Positions 7,785 through 16,166 are shown, counted from the first letter of the stretch. The stretch: DNA of 64,000 nucleotides from Bradyrhizobium sp. CIAT3101 (GCF_029714945.1 NZ_CP121634.1:1633001-1697000); one strand, 5' to 3'. A program made the numbers and translations. The notes: generated from the letters alone by a model not told the origin.

Positions 7785-9041
7785 ATGGCCGCAACCAACC
7801 GTGCAGTCACGTTTCTAGGGCCTTACAAACTGGAGGTCCAGGACAGAGGATATCCGAAGCTTGCGGACCCCAAAGGGAAGAAGATCGAACATGCTGTTAT
7901 TCTAAAGCTGATCACAACGAATATCTGCGGCAGCGACTTGCACATCTATCATGGCCGCTTCGCTGCACCCTCAGGAATGCAATTGGGTCATGAGAATACG
8001 GGCGAAGTGGTCGAGGTGGGCTCGCATGTGGAGCGCATCAAGGTTGGTGACATCGTCTCTGTGCCTTTCAACGTTGCCTGTGGCACATGCCGGAACTGCA
8101 AGGAACGTCATACCGATGTTTGTCTCAACGCCAATGAGGAGCTCGGATATTGCGGAGCGTACGGCTTCAATCTGGGTGGATGGCAGGGCGGCCAAGCCGA
8201 ATACATGATGGTGCCCTGGGCAGATTTCCAGCTCTTGAAATTTCCTGACAAGGAGCAGGCGATCGAGAAGATCAGGGATCTCACTCTGCTATCGGACATC
8301 CTGCCTACCGGATATCACGGTTGTGTCGAGGCGCGCGTCGGCACCGGATCAACAGTCTACATTGCCGGCGCCGGCCCGGTCGGACGTTGCGCTGCGGCCA
8401 GCGCACACTTGCTCGGAGCCTCCTGTATTATCGTCGGCGACCACAACAAGGCGCGGCGCGATCTTGTCAAGAACACCGGTTACGAGGTTGTTGATCCCTC
8501 GAGCGCCACGCCCGTTCCCGATCAGATCGAGAAGATCCTCGGCAGCGGCTCGCGTTGGGTGGACGCCGCCGTAGATTGTGTCGGACTGGAATGCCACGGT
8601 TATGGGCCGGACGGCAGCGGAAAGAACGAGGAGGAGGCTGTCCTCAACACCTTGATGGAGGTGATCAAGCCCGCAGGCGCCATGGGCATCCCTGGCGTCT
8701 ATACCAATCTCGATCCGGGTGCACCGAACGAACTCAACAAGAAGGGCTTCATGGCCTTAGGTTTCCCCGCGGCTTGGGTCAAATCGCCATCTTTCACCGC
8801 CGGTCAGTGCCCAGTCATGCATTACAATCGCGAGCTGATGATGGCCATTCTTTGGGACCGGCTGCCGTATCTCACGGGACTTCTGAATACCGAAGTCATA
8901 TCACTCGAGAGAGCGGTGGAAGCATATCAGAGCTTCCATGACGGATCGGCCAAGAAATACGTGATCGATCCACACAACACCACCAAGCTCGCATCGACGA
9001 GGGGGACCGGTGAACGCGTACATGCGCGAGCTTCCGCTTGA
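7785..9041 (+). CDS. fdhA: Glutathione-independent formaldehyde dehydrogenase (zinc ADH family)
   Basis: A 418-residue zinc-dependent medium-chain dehydrogenase. Catalytic zinc ligands C48 (NICGSDLHIY) and H69-E70 (GHENTGEVVEVG) are present. The structural zinc loop has C99, C102, C105 and C113. The nucleotide-binding motif is AGAGPVGRCAAASAHLLGA. The long insert after the zinc loop and the segment GKNEEEAVLNTLMEVIKPAG match the Pseudomonas-type NAD-dependent formaldehyde/aldehyde dismutase group, which needs no glutathione. Start chosen by AGGAG eleven bases upstream. A DJ-1/PfpI gene follows at once, so joint reactive-aldehyde detoxification is inferred. Confidence 0.85.
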   Translation: MAATNRAVTFLGPYKLEVQDRGYPKLADPKGKKIEHAVILKLITTNICGSDLHIYHGRFAAPSGMQLGHENTGEVVEVGSHVERIKVGDIVSVPFNVACGTCRNCKERHTDVCLNANEELGYCGAYGFNLGGWQGGQAEYMMVPWADFQLLKFPDKEQAIEKIRDLTLLSDILPTGYHGCVEARVGTGSTVYIAGAGPVGRCAAASAHLLGASCIIVGDHNKARRDLVKNTGYEVVDPSSATPVPDQIEKILGSGSRWVDAAVDCVGLECHGYGPDGSGKNEEEAVLNTLMEVIKPAGAMGIPGVYTNLDPGAPNELNKKGFMALGFPAAWVKSPSFTAGQCPVMHYNRELMMAILWDRLPYLTGLLNTEVISLERAVEAYQSFHDGSAKKYVIDPHNTTKLASTRGTGERVHARASA

Positions 9042-9068
9042 TGCGCGCTTAGACGAGGGAGACGAACC

Positions 9069-9638
9069 ATGGCCGGACCACTTCAAGACAAAAAGATTGC
9101 CATTCTTGCCACCGACGGGTTCGAGTATGTCGAACTGGTCAGGCCGCGGGAGGCGCTTGACGAGGCTGGCGCCAAAACCAGCCTCGTTTCACCGAAGACG
9201 GGTCGCGTTCGCGGCTGGAACTTCACCGATTGGGGCGATGAGCTGTCGGTCGACGTGCACCTGGACCACGCAAGTCCGGCGGATTTCGACGCGCTGCTCC
9301 TGCCCGGCGGTGTCATCAATCCTGATTCCTTGCGCATGCAGCCAAAGGCGGTCGCATTCGTGAAAAGCTTCTTTGATGCAGGCAAACCTGTGGCGGCAAT
9401 CTGTCACGGTCCATGGACCATCATCAATGCCGATGCAGCGCGCGGCCGGCGCATGACATCCTGGCCGTCACTCGAGATCGACCTTCGGAACGCCGGGGCG
9501 CAGTGGGTGGATGAGGAAGCAGTGACCGATCCAGGTCTGGTGACCAGCCGAAAGCCTGACGATATCCCGGCTTTCAACCGCGCAATGATCGATCTGTTTA
9601 GTCGGGCGCGAACGCGGCACCCCGCCGCGACTGATTGA
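9069..9638 (+). CDS. DJ-1/PfpI family protein (type 1 glutamine amidotransferase-like)
   Basis: A 189-residue alpha/beta protein. The nucleophile elbow is AAICHGPW with C112-H113, and the conserved glutamate is in DGFEYVEL (E19). VVDEALLLPGG-type core strands are visible as FDALLLPGGVINPD. Length and motifs fit the YhbO/PfpI subgroup, reported as deglycase or stress chaperone. It follows fdhA by 27 bases, so co-transcription is likely and fits a carbonyl-stress role. The start ATG at 9069 has GAGGGAGACGAACC before it. Confidence 0.8.
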   Translation: MAGPLQDKKIAILATDGFEYVELVRPREALDEAGAKTSLVSPKTGRVRGWNFTDWGDELSVDVHLDHASPADFDALLLPGGVINPDSLRMQPKAVAFVKSFFDAGKPVAAICHGPWTIINADAARGRRMTSWPSLEIDLRNAGAQWVDEEAVTDPGLVTSRKPDDIPAFNRAMIDLFSRARTRHPAATD

Positions 9639-9792
9639 AGCGAGAGCCCAATCACGCCAACGTCAGGCGCCAACCGCTGCATCGATGGTGTCGCAGCGCA
9701 CCGAAAAAGTCAGTGGCCGCAATAGAGTAGTTCGCTCGATGCTATCGACGTTAACAGATGCGCAGGAATCGTCAGCTGCAGGTCGTGATTAC

Positions 9793-10749
9793 TTACATCC
9801 GGCGAGCCAGCATCTGGCATTCGCTTGGCGTGATGCCGTAAGCGGCTTTGAACCTGCGGCCGAAATAAGTGAGATCGCCGAATCCCCACCCATATGCAAT
9901 CTCGCTCACGGTACGATGAGCTTGATCGGGATCTTCCAGAGCGTATCGGCACCGGGCCAGACGCCTTGTCAGCACCAGTTGCATGATGGACGTGTCTTGC
10001 GCTGACAAAAGTTCATTCGCATAGCGAACACTGATGCCGACCGCGTCAGCTATGTCCTGAGCGTGTAAATTCGAATCGGTAAGCCGCGCTTCTATCGACG
10101 TACGAATGCGAGCGAGCAAAACTGCCTTTGATGACGAAACACGAACAGTATCCCCCTCAAGAGTTCGGGCGATGGACAGGGCAATCAGGTCTACGGCATG
10201 ATTGCCCACCATCTCCTCCGCGACAGGCTTCATCTTCCCGGCGAGAGAGGGCAGCATTGCTGTGAGCCTCAGTGTCAGGCTGTCATCGACCCGCACCTGA
10301 CGAACGAGACGGGCGACAAGTTCCCGATTTCGACCAAGGCGGGCCCGCAACTCGAGCCGCGGCACTTTCAGAACAAGCGTCTTTGAACCATCAAGAAATC
10401 TGCACTCATAGGGAAGCAATGGATCGATCAACGTAAGGTTTCCCGCGCTCAAGGTCACCTCACGTGCATTTTGCGCCATGAAGACGGATCCAGAGACCTG
10501 ATAACACACGAACAGTTGGTCGGAACGCGTTCGAGTCGAGTGCGCCAGCGTGTGGCTTACCTGCATAGGGGAATTGTGGAACTGGACTAGCTCCAGATTG
10601 CCCAAGCCACCCACCTCAATTGAGGCGGTAAAGTTCAACCGATCCGCCGGGATCGTCTCGTGCTCCACGATCCTTTGGCAAGCGACGCTATGCCAATAGT
10701 CAAACCGGTCGCGAGCATGGACCTTCTCGGTTGAGAAAACTGTCTGCAC
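9793..10749 (-). CDS. AraC family transcriptional regulator
   Basis: A 318-residue protein. The N-terminal part (about 1-190; RFDYWHSVACQRIVEHE) resembles the AraC_binding_2 ligand domain. The C-terminal 100 residues form the double HTH: NLHAQDIADAVGISVRYANE is the first helix pair and VSEIAYGWGFGDLTYFGRRF the second, with the usual FSRRFKxxFGxxPxxYR ending seen as FKAAYGITPSECQ. GTG start at 10749 with AAGGA eight bases upstream. It is convergent with the fdhA/PfpI pair, which it might regulate; the effector is unknown. Codon use is visibly less GC-rich than in the right half of the window. Confidence 0.8.
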   Translation of the reverse strand: MQTVFSTEKVHARDRFDYWHSVACQRIVEHETIPADRLNFTASIEVGGLGNLELVQFHNSPMQVSHTLAHSTRTRSDQLFVCYQVSGSVFMAQNAREVTLSAGNLTLIDPLLPYECRFLDGSKTLVLKVPRLELRARLGRNRELVARLVRQVRVDDSLTLRLTAMLPSLAGKMKPVAEEMVGNHAVDLIALSIARTLEGDTVRVSSSKAVLLARIRTSIEARLTDSNLHAQDIADAVGISVRYANELLSAQDTSIMQLVLTRRLARCRYALEDPDQAHRTVSEIAYGWGFGDLTYFGRRFKAAYGITPSECQMLARRM

Positions 10750-10929
10750 GTAACGAGTCCTTTACCGTCGTTTGGCCGAGCAATGGCGCTCATTCAACCG
10801 AGCGCCGTGCCAGGAGCGGCTTATGTTCACCTTGTTCGAATTTCAGAACTGAGCCCTCCTTAGCCAACTGTCAAATAACGACCGAAAGTTCCCTTCTAAG
10901 ACCCGTAAAACTACTTGCGCCGTGCAACG

Positions 10930-11355
10930 ATGCTGAACACGTCAGAACACGAAGAGAAACCGCCGTCGATAACTCCCAGGAAATCGAACGGATTGGATGC
11001 CGCGAAGAGCCGACCTCATACGTTGGGCTTCCCAGCACTTCGCACCGAATCAAAAAGGGTCACGTTCACTGATCCACTGGATGCGTGGTGCGTCGCCCTT
11101 GACGAGTCATGGTCGACCGATTGCCAAGTTCTAAGCGTCTGGGATGGCGGAGCGCGATTATTGGTCCGAGATCCGCGAAACCTAACCACGTTCTTTCTTA
11201 TTTTCGCGTCAAGCCCGAAGCCGGTCTTTCGACGATGCAAGCGGGTCTGGGTCCGCGGGAACGAACTTGAAGTCAACTATGAACGGCAGCCGTCTTGCTA
11301 CGCACTGGAAAGAAATCAGCTCGATGAAGCACCCGCGCGACTTCTCGATCGATGA
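10930..11355 (+). CDS. PilZ-like domain protein
   Basis: About 141 residues (start uncertain; 10915 is an alternative). The C-terminal half, CVALDESWSTDCQVLSVWDG followed by GARLLV and FFLIFASSPKPVFRRCKRVW, fits the short PilZ proteins common in Bradyrhizobium (DxSxxGARL core, FFLLLS, RRCRVVW). The RxxxR c-di-GMP motif of classical PilZ domains is not clear, so ligand binding is doubtful. Its 3' end overlaps the following TetR-like frame by 32 bases. Function unknown. Confidence 0.5.
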   Translation: MLNTSEHEEKPPSITPRKSNGLDAAKSRPHTLGFPALRTESKRVTFTDPLDAWCVALDESWSTDCQVLSVWDGGARLLVRDPRNLTTFFLIFASSPKPVFRRCKRVWVRGNELEVNYERQPSCYALERNQLDEAPARLLDR

Positions 11356-11917
11356 GATCCTGGCTACGAACTGGGACAAGCGGCTTGCAGACGACATTGC
11401 GGCCGAATTGGAGCTCGCTTCGGGTGAGCCACGCATCAGCATCCCGGAGATCCGGCGCTTCTTCGCGATCAAGTCGTTCCGGAATCTGTTAGGTCGGCTC
11501 GAAAGCATACGGAGCGGCAAATCGTCGTTTTCGGCGCTTAGGGCAGTCGCCGGTGAAATGCGCCGGTTTGCGGTCGAGCACCCTGGACTGGCTGCAGCAA
11601 CTTTTCGTGCGCCTTTAGGCGAATGTCCGGAATGGCGCCGAGCTTATCAGGAACTCCACGAGTTCATGGTCGCCGTGTTCGCTGAATGTAATCTCCACGG
11701 CCGTGAAGGCGATGACGCTCTGCAAATCCTCCGATGCCTGGTCCGCGGCTTTGCTTTGCACGAATTCATGGACGCGTTCTTACATACATATTCTTACGAT
11801 GAGGCTTACGAGCGGGCGCTGGACATTTTTATTGCGGGCTTGCGTATCAGCAAGACAGATCGCTCTGAACTAGGTTTCCGGTATTCCATGTCCGCGACGA
11901 GCGAACCACGGATCTAG
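11324..11917 (+). CDS. TetR-like protein with C-terminal WHG-type domain but no clear HTH
   Basis: A 197-residue protein starting MKHPRDFSIDEILATNWDKR. Residues about 60-195 match TetR regulators with a WHG-type ligand domain: AVAGEMRRFAVEHPGLAAAT, then FRAPLGECPEWRRAYQELHE, and later LRCLVRGFALHEFMDAF. The N-terminal HTH expected in such proteins (xTxRxIAxxAGVSxxxLYxHF) is not recognisable; a degenerate form may lie at ISIPEIRRFFAIKSF. It is either a decayed regulator or one that no longer binds DNA. The 5' end overlaps the PilZ-like gene. Confidence 0.5.
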   Translation: MKHPRDFSIDEILATNWDKRLADDIAAELELASGEPRISIPEIRRFFAIKSFRNLLGRLESIRSGKSSFSALRAVAGEMRRFAVEHPGLAAATFRAPLGECPEWRRAYQELHEFMVAVFAECNLHGREGDDALQILRCLVRGFALHEFMDAFLHTYSYDEAYERALDIFIAGLRISKTDRSELGFRYSMSATSEPRI

Positions 11918-12002
11918 TTCAATCTCCGAAGGTTGATGACCTCTGCTTAACGTCGAATCGTGCCCAATAGGCCGACTGATTGTTCCCAAGCGGCCGAGCG
12001 AG

Positions 12003-12605
12003 ATGAAAGCGGCTGATGCATCAGCGTTGGCTCAAAACGCGATGGATAGCTCACGGATGAATCAGAGCCAGCGGACTGCCGCACTCTTTATTGACGGGGA
12101 CAGTCTCCATTTGACCGCAAGAGCCCTGCGCTTCGATGTCGATTACCGAAAGCTACTCGGCGAATTTCGAGGCAGGGCGAACGTCCTACGAGCCTTCTAT
12201 TACACCGCGATCGTCGACAACCAGGACTACTCCGGAGTTCGACCTCTGCTCGACTGGCTCGACTATAACGGTTTCACGGTGGTCTCAAAGCCAGTCAAGG
12301 AGTTTTCTGACGAACGGGGCCGCCGAAAATTCAAAGGTAGTATGGGCATCGATCTCGCAGTCGGCGTCATGCAATTGTTGGAACAGTTAGACGAGATTTT
12401 CCTGTTTTCAGGCGACGGTGGGTTCAGTTCGCTGGTCAGGGCCGTCCAACGACGCGGCGTCCGCGTAACGGTTGTTTCGAGCTGTTCGACCCAGCCAACG
12501 GTGATCGCAGATGAGCTAAGACGGCAGGCGGATGACTTCATTGATCTGGCCCAGCTGCAATCAAGAATTGAACGTAATTCCGGGAGGATGGGGGAGCATA
12601 TGTGA
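12003..12605 (+). CDS. NYN domain protein (LabA/DUF88-like PIN-fold ribonuclease)
   Basis: A 200-residue protein. The NYN/PIN acidic residues are in place: ALFIDGDSLH (first Asp), KGSMGIDLAVGVM (second) and IFLFSGDGGFSSLVRAVQRR (third and the SGDGDF motif). RANVLRAFYYTAIVD and GVRVTVVSS complete the fold. LabA-type proteins are predicted metal-dependent ribonucleases that act on RNA in the cytoplasm. The ATG at 12003 follows GAGCGAG. The gene is free-standing, with no recognisable partner nearby. Confidence 0.8.
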   Translation: MKAADASALAQNAMDSSRMNQSQRTAALFIDGDSLHLTARALRFDVDYRKLLGEFRGRANVLRAFYYTAIVDNQDYSGVRPLLDWLDYNGFTVVSKPVKEFSDERGRRKFKGSMGIDLAVGVMQLLEQLDEIFLFSGDGGFSSLVRAVQRRGVRVTVVSSCSTQPTVIADELRRQADDFIDLAQLQSRIERNSGRMGEHM

Positions 12606-13034
12606 ACTCGCGCAGGGTCGGGCGCCTCAAAGTCTGCAGTACCGTGCAGCCAACGACCACCGGCCGAACGGACGAGATCGCCACACTACCATCCTAACAG
12701 GACATCGTCAGTTCGGCAGACCGGATCAGGTACTTTACGGAATCGGATCAGGCTTTTCTTCGTTTGGCCACAACCGAACGATGGTCCAGCGACCAAGGTA
12801 TCGTCAAGATCGCGATCCTAGCCAGCCGGATCGCTGAGCGACGTTCGTGCGCCCTCTACCTGCGCAGAGACTTGCTTCTGCCGGATTATCCCCAAGGCGT
12901 AGCGGTTGCGCCCGCTCCCCCTTGTATCTAGCGCCCGCGCGGCTGCACTCCGATAGGGATACCATCACCGCTCCTCCGGTCGCGCTGTCGCAGCGCGATG
13001 TTGTAGCCGGCGAAGCCGTCCTCGTCGGCGGAGG
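12606..13034. other. Spacer with a start-less open stretch (12698-12931)
   Basis: No intact gene. The plus frame 12698-12931 is open for 77 codons with a protein-like composition (RYFTESDQAFLRLATTERWS, GIVKIAILASRIAERRS) but has a stop just upstream and no start codon. This looks like the tail of a lost gene. I cannot assign a family. Confidence 0.25.
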
Positions 13035-13214
13035 TCATGCCGCATCCCGCATAGGCAAACCGTCGCGCAGCTGATCGAGAAGACGTTCTTCGCGCTCGAT
13101 CCGCTCCAGGTACAACGCGCGTTCCCTCTCGGTCTTGGCGCCGGCGAGCAGAAGCCGATAGTGCCCGACGACCTTCTCGCTGCCGCGGATGAGCAACTCT
13201 CGTACCGCGGTCAT
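13035..13214 (-). CDS. Small hypothetical protein, coupled to the gene upstream
   Basis: A 59-residue predicted alpha-helical protein (MTAVRELLIRGSEKVVGHYR, then ERERALYLERIEREERLLDQ). Its ATG overlaps the TGA of the 13211-13435 gene (ATGA), a sign of translational coupling. Charged heptad-like residues suggest a short coiled coil. No known domain is recognised. Confidence 0.55.
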   Translation of the reverse strand: MTAVRELLIRGSEKVVGHYRLLLAGAKTERERALYLERIEREERLLDQLRDGLPMRDAA

Positions 13215-13435
13215 GACACGGCTCCCGCGATCGCCGGTGTGGGCGCTTCAGCCATGTCGAACGTGAGAGGGAAGGTGCTGGACACCAGCGTCCGAAGCGC
13301 CGAGTTCTCTTCGGAGAGCCGCCGTTCGATGAACCGGCGTTCGAGATCCGAGAGCCGCGTCTTCAGCAGCTTGCGATAGCGGTGGATGTTGTTTCGGTGC
13401 GCACGGATACGGGCAAAATCTTCGTCGAGCATCAT
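13211..13435 (-). CDS. Small hypothetical protein, coiled-coil-like
   Basis: A 74-residue protein: MMLDEDFARIRAHRNNIHRY and LSDLERRFIERRLSEENSAL form a long amphipathic helix. AGGAG lies five bases before the ATG at 13435. Two methionines stand in tandem, so 13432 is equally possible. A good vegetative-type promoter lies 66-93 bases upstream. The stop overlaps the next start, giving a two-gene operon divergent from the Hsp20 gene, so a heat- or stress-related role is inferred. Confidence 0.55.
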   Translation of the reverse strand: MMLDEDFARIRAHRNNIHRYRKLLKTRLSDLERRFIERRLSEENSALRTLVSSTFPLTFDMAEAPTPAIAGAVS

Positions 13436-13500
13436 CGCCACTCCTGACGGTCTTCCAAGTCCTTCGGGGTTCGAGAACGGGAAAAGAATTCCCTGCGCAA

Positions 13501-13528
13501 AAGATATTCGGCGGCCGGACGCTGTCAA
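13501..13528 (-). promoter_or_regulatory. Sigma-70-like promoter
   Basis: On the minus strand TTGACA (13528-13523), 16 bases, TATCTT (13506-13501). The -35 is perfect and the -10 agrees at four of six bases. It drives the small two-gene operon at 13435-13035. Confidence 0.5.
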
Positions 13529-13664
13529 GATGGCAGTGGTGCGGGCGCGAACGCTCCGCGGATCGCTACTCGCTTAGTTCAAAAAATTTTCGCCGACCCT
13601 CTTGAACGGTTCTTGCGTTTTTCTATCTCGTTTTTCGCCGCGAGAGCGGTGTGCGGGTCGCCTT

Positions 13665-13753
13665 CCAGGGTCCCGCGCGGGCGCAGGCCGGAAGTCTTGG
13701 GACCGACGTCCTGCGTTCCTTCGTAACCAACTTGCTCTTTGGAGGACTTGGAT
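13665..13753 (+). ncRNA. ROSE-type RNA thermometer in the hsp20 leader
   Basis: The leader ends in TTGCTCTTTGGAGGAC, the signature of ROSE elements, in which a UUGCU (or UYGCU) segment pairs imperfectly with the Shine-Dalgarno AGGA and melts at heat-shock temperature. GGTCCC (13669-13674) and GGGACC (13699-13704) form an upstream stem. The element ends directly before an Hsp20 gene, the class of gene for which ROSE was described in Bradyrhizobium. Boundaries are estimated. Confidence 0.6.
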
Positions 13754-14215
13754 ATGAGGACGACCTTCGACTTCGCGCCGCTGTGGCGCTCCACCATCGG
13801 TTTCGACCACTTGGCCGGTCTCGTCGACAGCGCGCTGCGCCAGGCCACGGACGACAACTACCCGCCCTACAACATCGAGCGTTCCGGCGAGGACCACTAC
13901 CGCATCACCCTGGCGGTCGCCGGTTTCGGCGCCGACGACATTTCCGTCACCGCCGAGCAGAACGCGCTCACAATCGAGGGGCGCAAGCCGGACAAGCCGG
14001 CGGGCGAGTACCTCTTCCAGGGCATAGCCGCGCGGCCGTTCCGCCGCGTATTCAACCTGGCCGACTATGTGCAGGTGAAGGATGCCGCCTTCCGCGACGG
14101 TCTCCTCGTCATCGATCTCGTCCGCGAGGTGCCGGAGGCTATGAAGCCGCGCCGCATCCAGATCGCCGGCGCGACCGGAACAACTCAACAGATCGAGCAG
14201 AAGAAGGCCGCCTGA
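13754..14215 (+). CDS. Hsp20 family small heat-shock protein
   Basis: A 153-residue alpha-crystallin-domain chaperone. The domain spans about 30-125 and starts at NYPPYNIERSGEDHYRITLA. The conserved A-x-x-x-(n)-G-L-L signature appears as AAFRDGLLVIDL, and an IxI-like tail (RRIQIAG) is near the end. It is expected to form cytoplasmic oligomers that hold unfolded proteins. The ATG at 13754 has GGAGGA seven bases upstream; a TTG at 13739 would start inside the ribosome site. A ROSE-type thermometer precedes it, so thermal control of translation is inferred. Small genes follow that may belong to the same stress unit. Confidence 0.9.
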   Translation: MRTTFDFAPLWRSTIGFDHLAGLVDSALRQATDDNYPPYNIERSGEDHYRITLAVAGFGADDISVTAEQNALTIEGRKPDKPAGEYLFQGIAARPFRRVFNLADYVQVKDAAFRDGLLVIDLVREVPEAMKPRRIQIAGATGTTQQIEQKKAA

Positions 14216-14297
14216 CGGCTTGGGGCGGCGGCGACCCCGCCGCCACCGCGCTCGCCAAACCCATCCCTTGAAAGGAGCGTAAGAAGGGAGACGACCT

Positions 14298-14630
14298 ATG
14301 ACCAATGCGAATACCAACGCTGGCAATCTCCATCATCTTTTCCACCCCGCCGCCCACTACGCATCTCCGGACGACGTCCTGAGCGATGCCGCGCTGTCCG
14401 CCTCGGAGAAGCGGATCATTCTGTCGTCGTGGGCGTCGGACATGTTCGCCGTCGAATCCTGTCCCGCCTTGCGCGAGATACCCGGCATGGAGCGCCCCAT
14501 CCGTCTCGCCGACATCCTCGCCGCATTGCGTAAGCTGGACGGCAATGACGATGACCCGCCGCGCGGCGGGGGCGTCCCGATGCGGTTGCGGCGGCCCTGG
14601 GCCGCCGCTTTTCGGAGGTTGCCGGGATGA
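14298..14630 (+). CDS. Hypothetical protein next to hsp20
   Basis: A 110-residue protein: HHLFHPAAHYASPDDVLSDA and ASEKRIILSSWASDMFAVES are the most ordered parts, followed by RPIRLADILAALRKLD and a basic Gly/Arg tail. The family is familiar from Bradyrhizobium and Methylobacterium stress clusters but has no known function. The start follows GGGAGACGACCT. Its TGA overlaps the ATG of the next small frame. Its position 83 bases after hsp20 suggests a shared response. Confidence 0.6.
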   Translation: MTNANTNAGNLHHLFHPAAHYASPDDVLSDAALSASEKRIILSSWASDMFAVESCPALREIPGMERPIRLADILAALRKLDGNDDDPPRGGGVPMRLRRPWAAAFRRLPG

Positions 14631-14749
14631 TGACGCAGGCTGTCCTGACGATAGTGATGCTCGGCAACGTCGCGGCGGCTTGGGCAGTGCCGTTCGTCGC
14701 GATGTCGACGACGCTCCGGATCGAAGGCTTTTCGCCTCCTCGACAGTAA
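14627..14749 (+). CDS. Single-helix membrane microprotein
   Basis: A 40-residue peptide whose middle (AVLTIVMLGNVAAAWAVPFV) is one membrane-spanning helix. ATG at 14627 overlaps the TGA of the preceding gene (ATGA), and GGAGG lies eight bases upstream inside that gene. Coupling and a good ribosome site make it likely to be translated. Function unknown. Confidence 0.45.
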   Translation: MMTQAVLTIVMLGNVAAAWAVPFVAMSTTLRIEGFSPPRQ

Positions 14750-14890
14750 CATCTCCTCCGGCCCAACCTGTCATCGGATGGGCGGAACACGTGGACAAGC
14801 TTCAGCCCTGCCGATTGCGAATCCCTGCCGTGTGCTTACCGCCCGGAACGAGCGGTGGGCGGGAGAATTCGTCCTGCAGGAGCGATCTCG

Positions 14891-15160
14891 ATGCTCAAGA
14901 CGAAGGAAACACCGAAGGCGATCCGGACGCTGGGCGGATGGGCGATCCACGTGCTGCAGGACGCCGGCGCCATCCACGAATGCGAGGAGCATGGCTTGGC
15001 GAAGGACCGGGCCGATCCCCACGCCCGCAACCGGGCGGTCGACATCGCACGCCGGCATCCTCCCGAAGGCGTTCCCGCCGATGAAGCTGCTGCTGCGCTT
15101 CGCGACGTGCTCGATGGCATCGGCGACACCTATCCCGAATGTCCGGACGGAGATTGCTGA
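14891..15160 (+). CDS. Small hypothetical protein
   Basis: An 89-residue protein beginning MLKTKETPKAIRTLGGWAIH, followed by ECEEHGLAKDRADPHARNRA. Acidic with a helical pattern and a terminal CPDGDC. CAGGAG lies eight bases before the ATG, which favours this start over 14855. No domain recognised; it resembles uncharacterised Bradyrhizobium proteins of the same length. Confidence 0.55.
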   Translation: MLKTKETPKAIRTLGGWAIHVLQDAGAIHECEEHGLAKDRADPHARNRAVDIARRHPPEGVPADEAAAALRDVLDGIGDTYPECPDGDC

Positions 15161-15190
15161 AGACAGGCGGATCGCGATATCCGAATTGAG

Positions 15191-15682
15191 ATGACGCCGA
15201 CGTTCCTCCTCACCGCAGAACTGGATCTCACGAGCTTCGCCTGGCTGGACGGCCTACGCCGGGGTCACTTTCCTCCCGAGCGCAACCTGTTGCCGGCGCA
15301 CCTCACGTTGTTCCACCGTCTCTCGTCGGCGCAGACGGCGCGCCTGTGCAAAGTCCGCCTTCCACTCGGCCCGATACCGATTTTGCTGGATACGCCGCTC
15401 CTGCTCGGCTTCGGGGTCGCGATCCGCGTCCGGTCGCTGGAGCTTGAACAGGTCCGGTCCGCAGCGCGTCTGGCCATGGGCGGCGAGTTTTCCAGCCAGG
15501 ACAGCCAAGGCTGGCGACCGCATGTGACGATCCAGAACAAGGTCGCCGCCGACGATGCGAGGCGGCTTCATCGGGAGCTCTCGACGGGCTTCGAGCCGCG
15601 CGCCGGCGCGGCTACCGGACTTCTGGTCTGGGAATACCTCAACGGGCCGTGGAAGCTGGTAGACCGGCTCCCCTTCGAGTAA
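15191..15682 (+). CDS. 2H phosphoesterase / 2'-5' RNA ligase family protein
   Basis: A 163-residue protein with the two HxT motifs of the 2H superfamily: HLTL (H37, T39) and HVTI (H111, T113), spaced as expected in a two-lobed fold. Members act on 2'-5' or cyclic phosphodiester bonds in RNA or nucleotides in the cytoplasm. ATG at 15191 has no strong ribosome site. It lies 30 bases after the preceding small gene. The substrate cannot be told; RNA repair under stress would suit the neighbourhood. Confidence 0.75.
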   Translation: MTPTFLLTAELDLTSFAWLDGLRRGHFPPERNLLPAHLTLFHRLSSAQTARLCKVRLPLGPIPILLDTPLLLGFGVAIRVRSLELEQVRSAARLAMGGEFSSQDSQGWRPHVTIQNKVAADDARRLHRELSTGFEPRAGAATGLLVWEYLNGPWKLVDRLPFE

Positions 15683-15932
15683 ATGCCGGCGCTTCTCGCG
15701 TGCTGCGCGATGTTTCGCGCCGTCCCGTGAAGATTCGGAGGGACGGCGTCGCAGAACCGAACGGGAAAAATCGGTACTGTCGGAGCGCTCACATTTTCAA
15801 GCCCCGCAGCCCGCGGATCGCTCTTCTAAATCGACGTTTGTTGTTCCCGCAGCGGCCGGCGATAAGTCGTGCGCCGGTTGAGACCAAGGCTCCGGCCATC
15901 CCCTCATTTCCCGTCAAAGTGAAAGGTCTCTG

Positions 15933-16124
15933 TTGACCGACCTCGAGGAGCGCGTCGAAGAGATCGAAGCCAGAGCCGCAGAGAGCGAATTGCTCGGCAA
16001 CCTGTCGATGGAGGAGGAGGCGCGCATCTACAACCGCCGCCTGGCCGTCGAACTCAAGGAATACGCGCTAAAGCTCCGCGGTCAGATGGAGAGCGTCGGG
16101 AAGGAACCCAAACCGGGCGCCTGA
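15933..16124 (+). CDS. Small coiled-coil hypothetical protein
   Basis: A 63-residue very acidic helical protein (MTDLEERVEEIEARAAESEL, then RRLAVELKEYALKLRGQ). It would start with TTG at 15933, with AAAGG seven bases upstream. Heptad-like hydrophobic spacing indicates a coiled coil. Function unknown; it belongs to the run of small genes from 13 to 19.3 kb. Confidence 0.45.
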   Translation: MTDLEERVEEIEARAAESELLGNLSMEEEARIYNRRLAVELKEYALKLRGQMESVGKEPKPGA

Positions 16125-16166
16125 CATCGCGAAACCTTTTGCCTGCATGTCCGTATCTGCGGCGAG

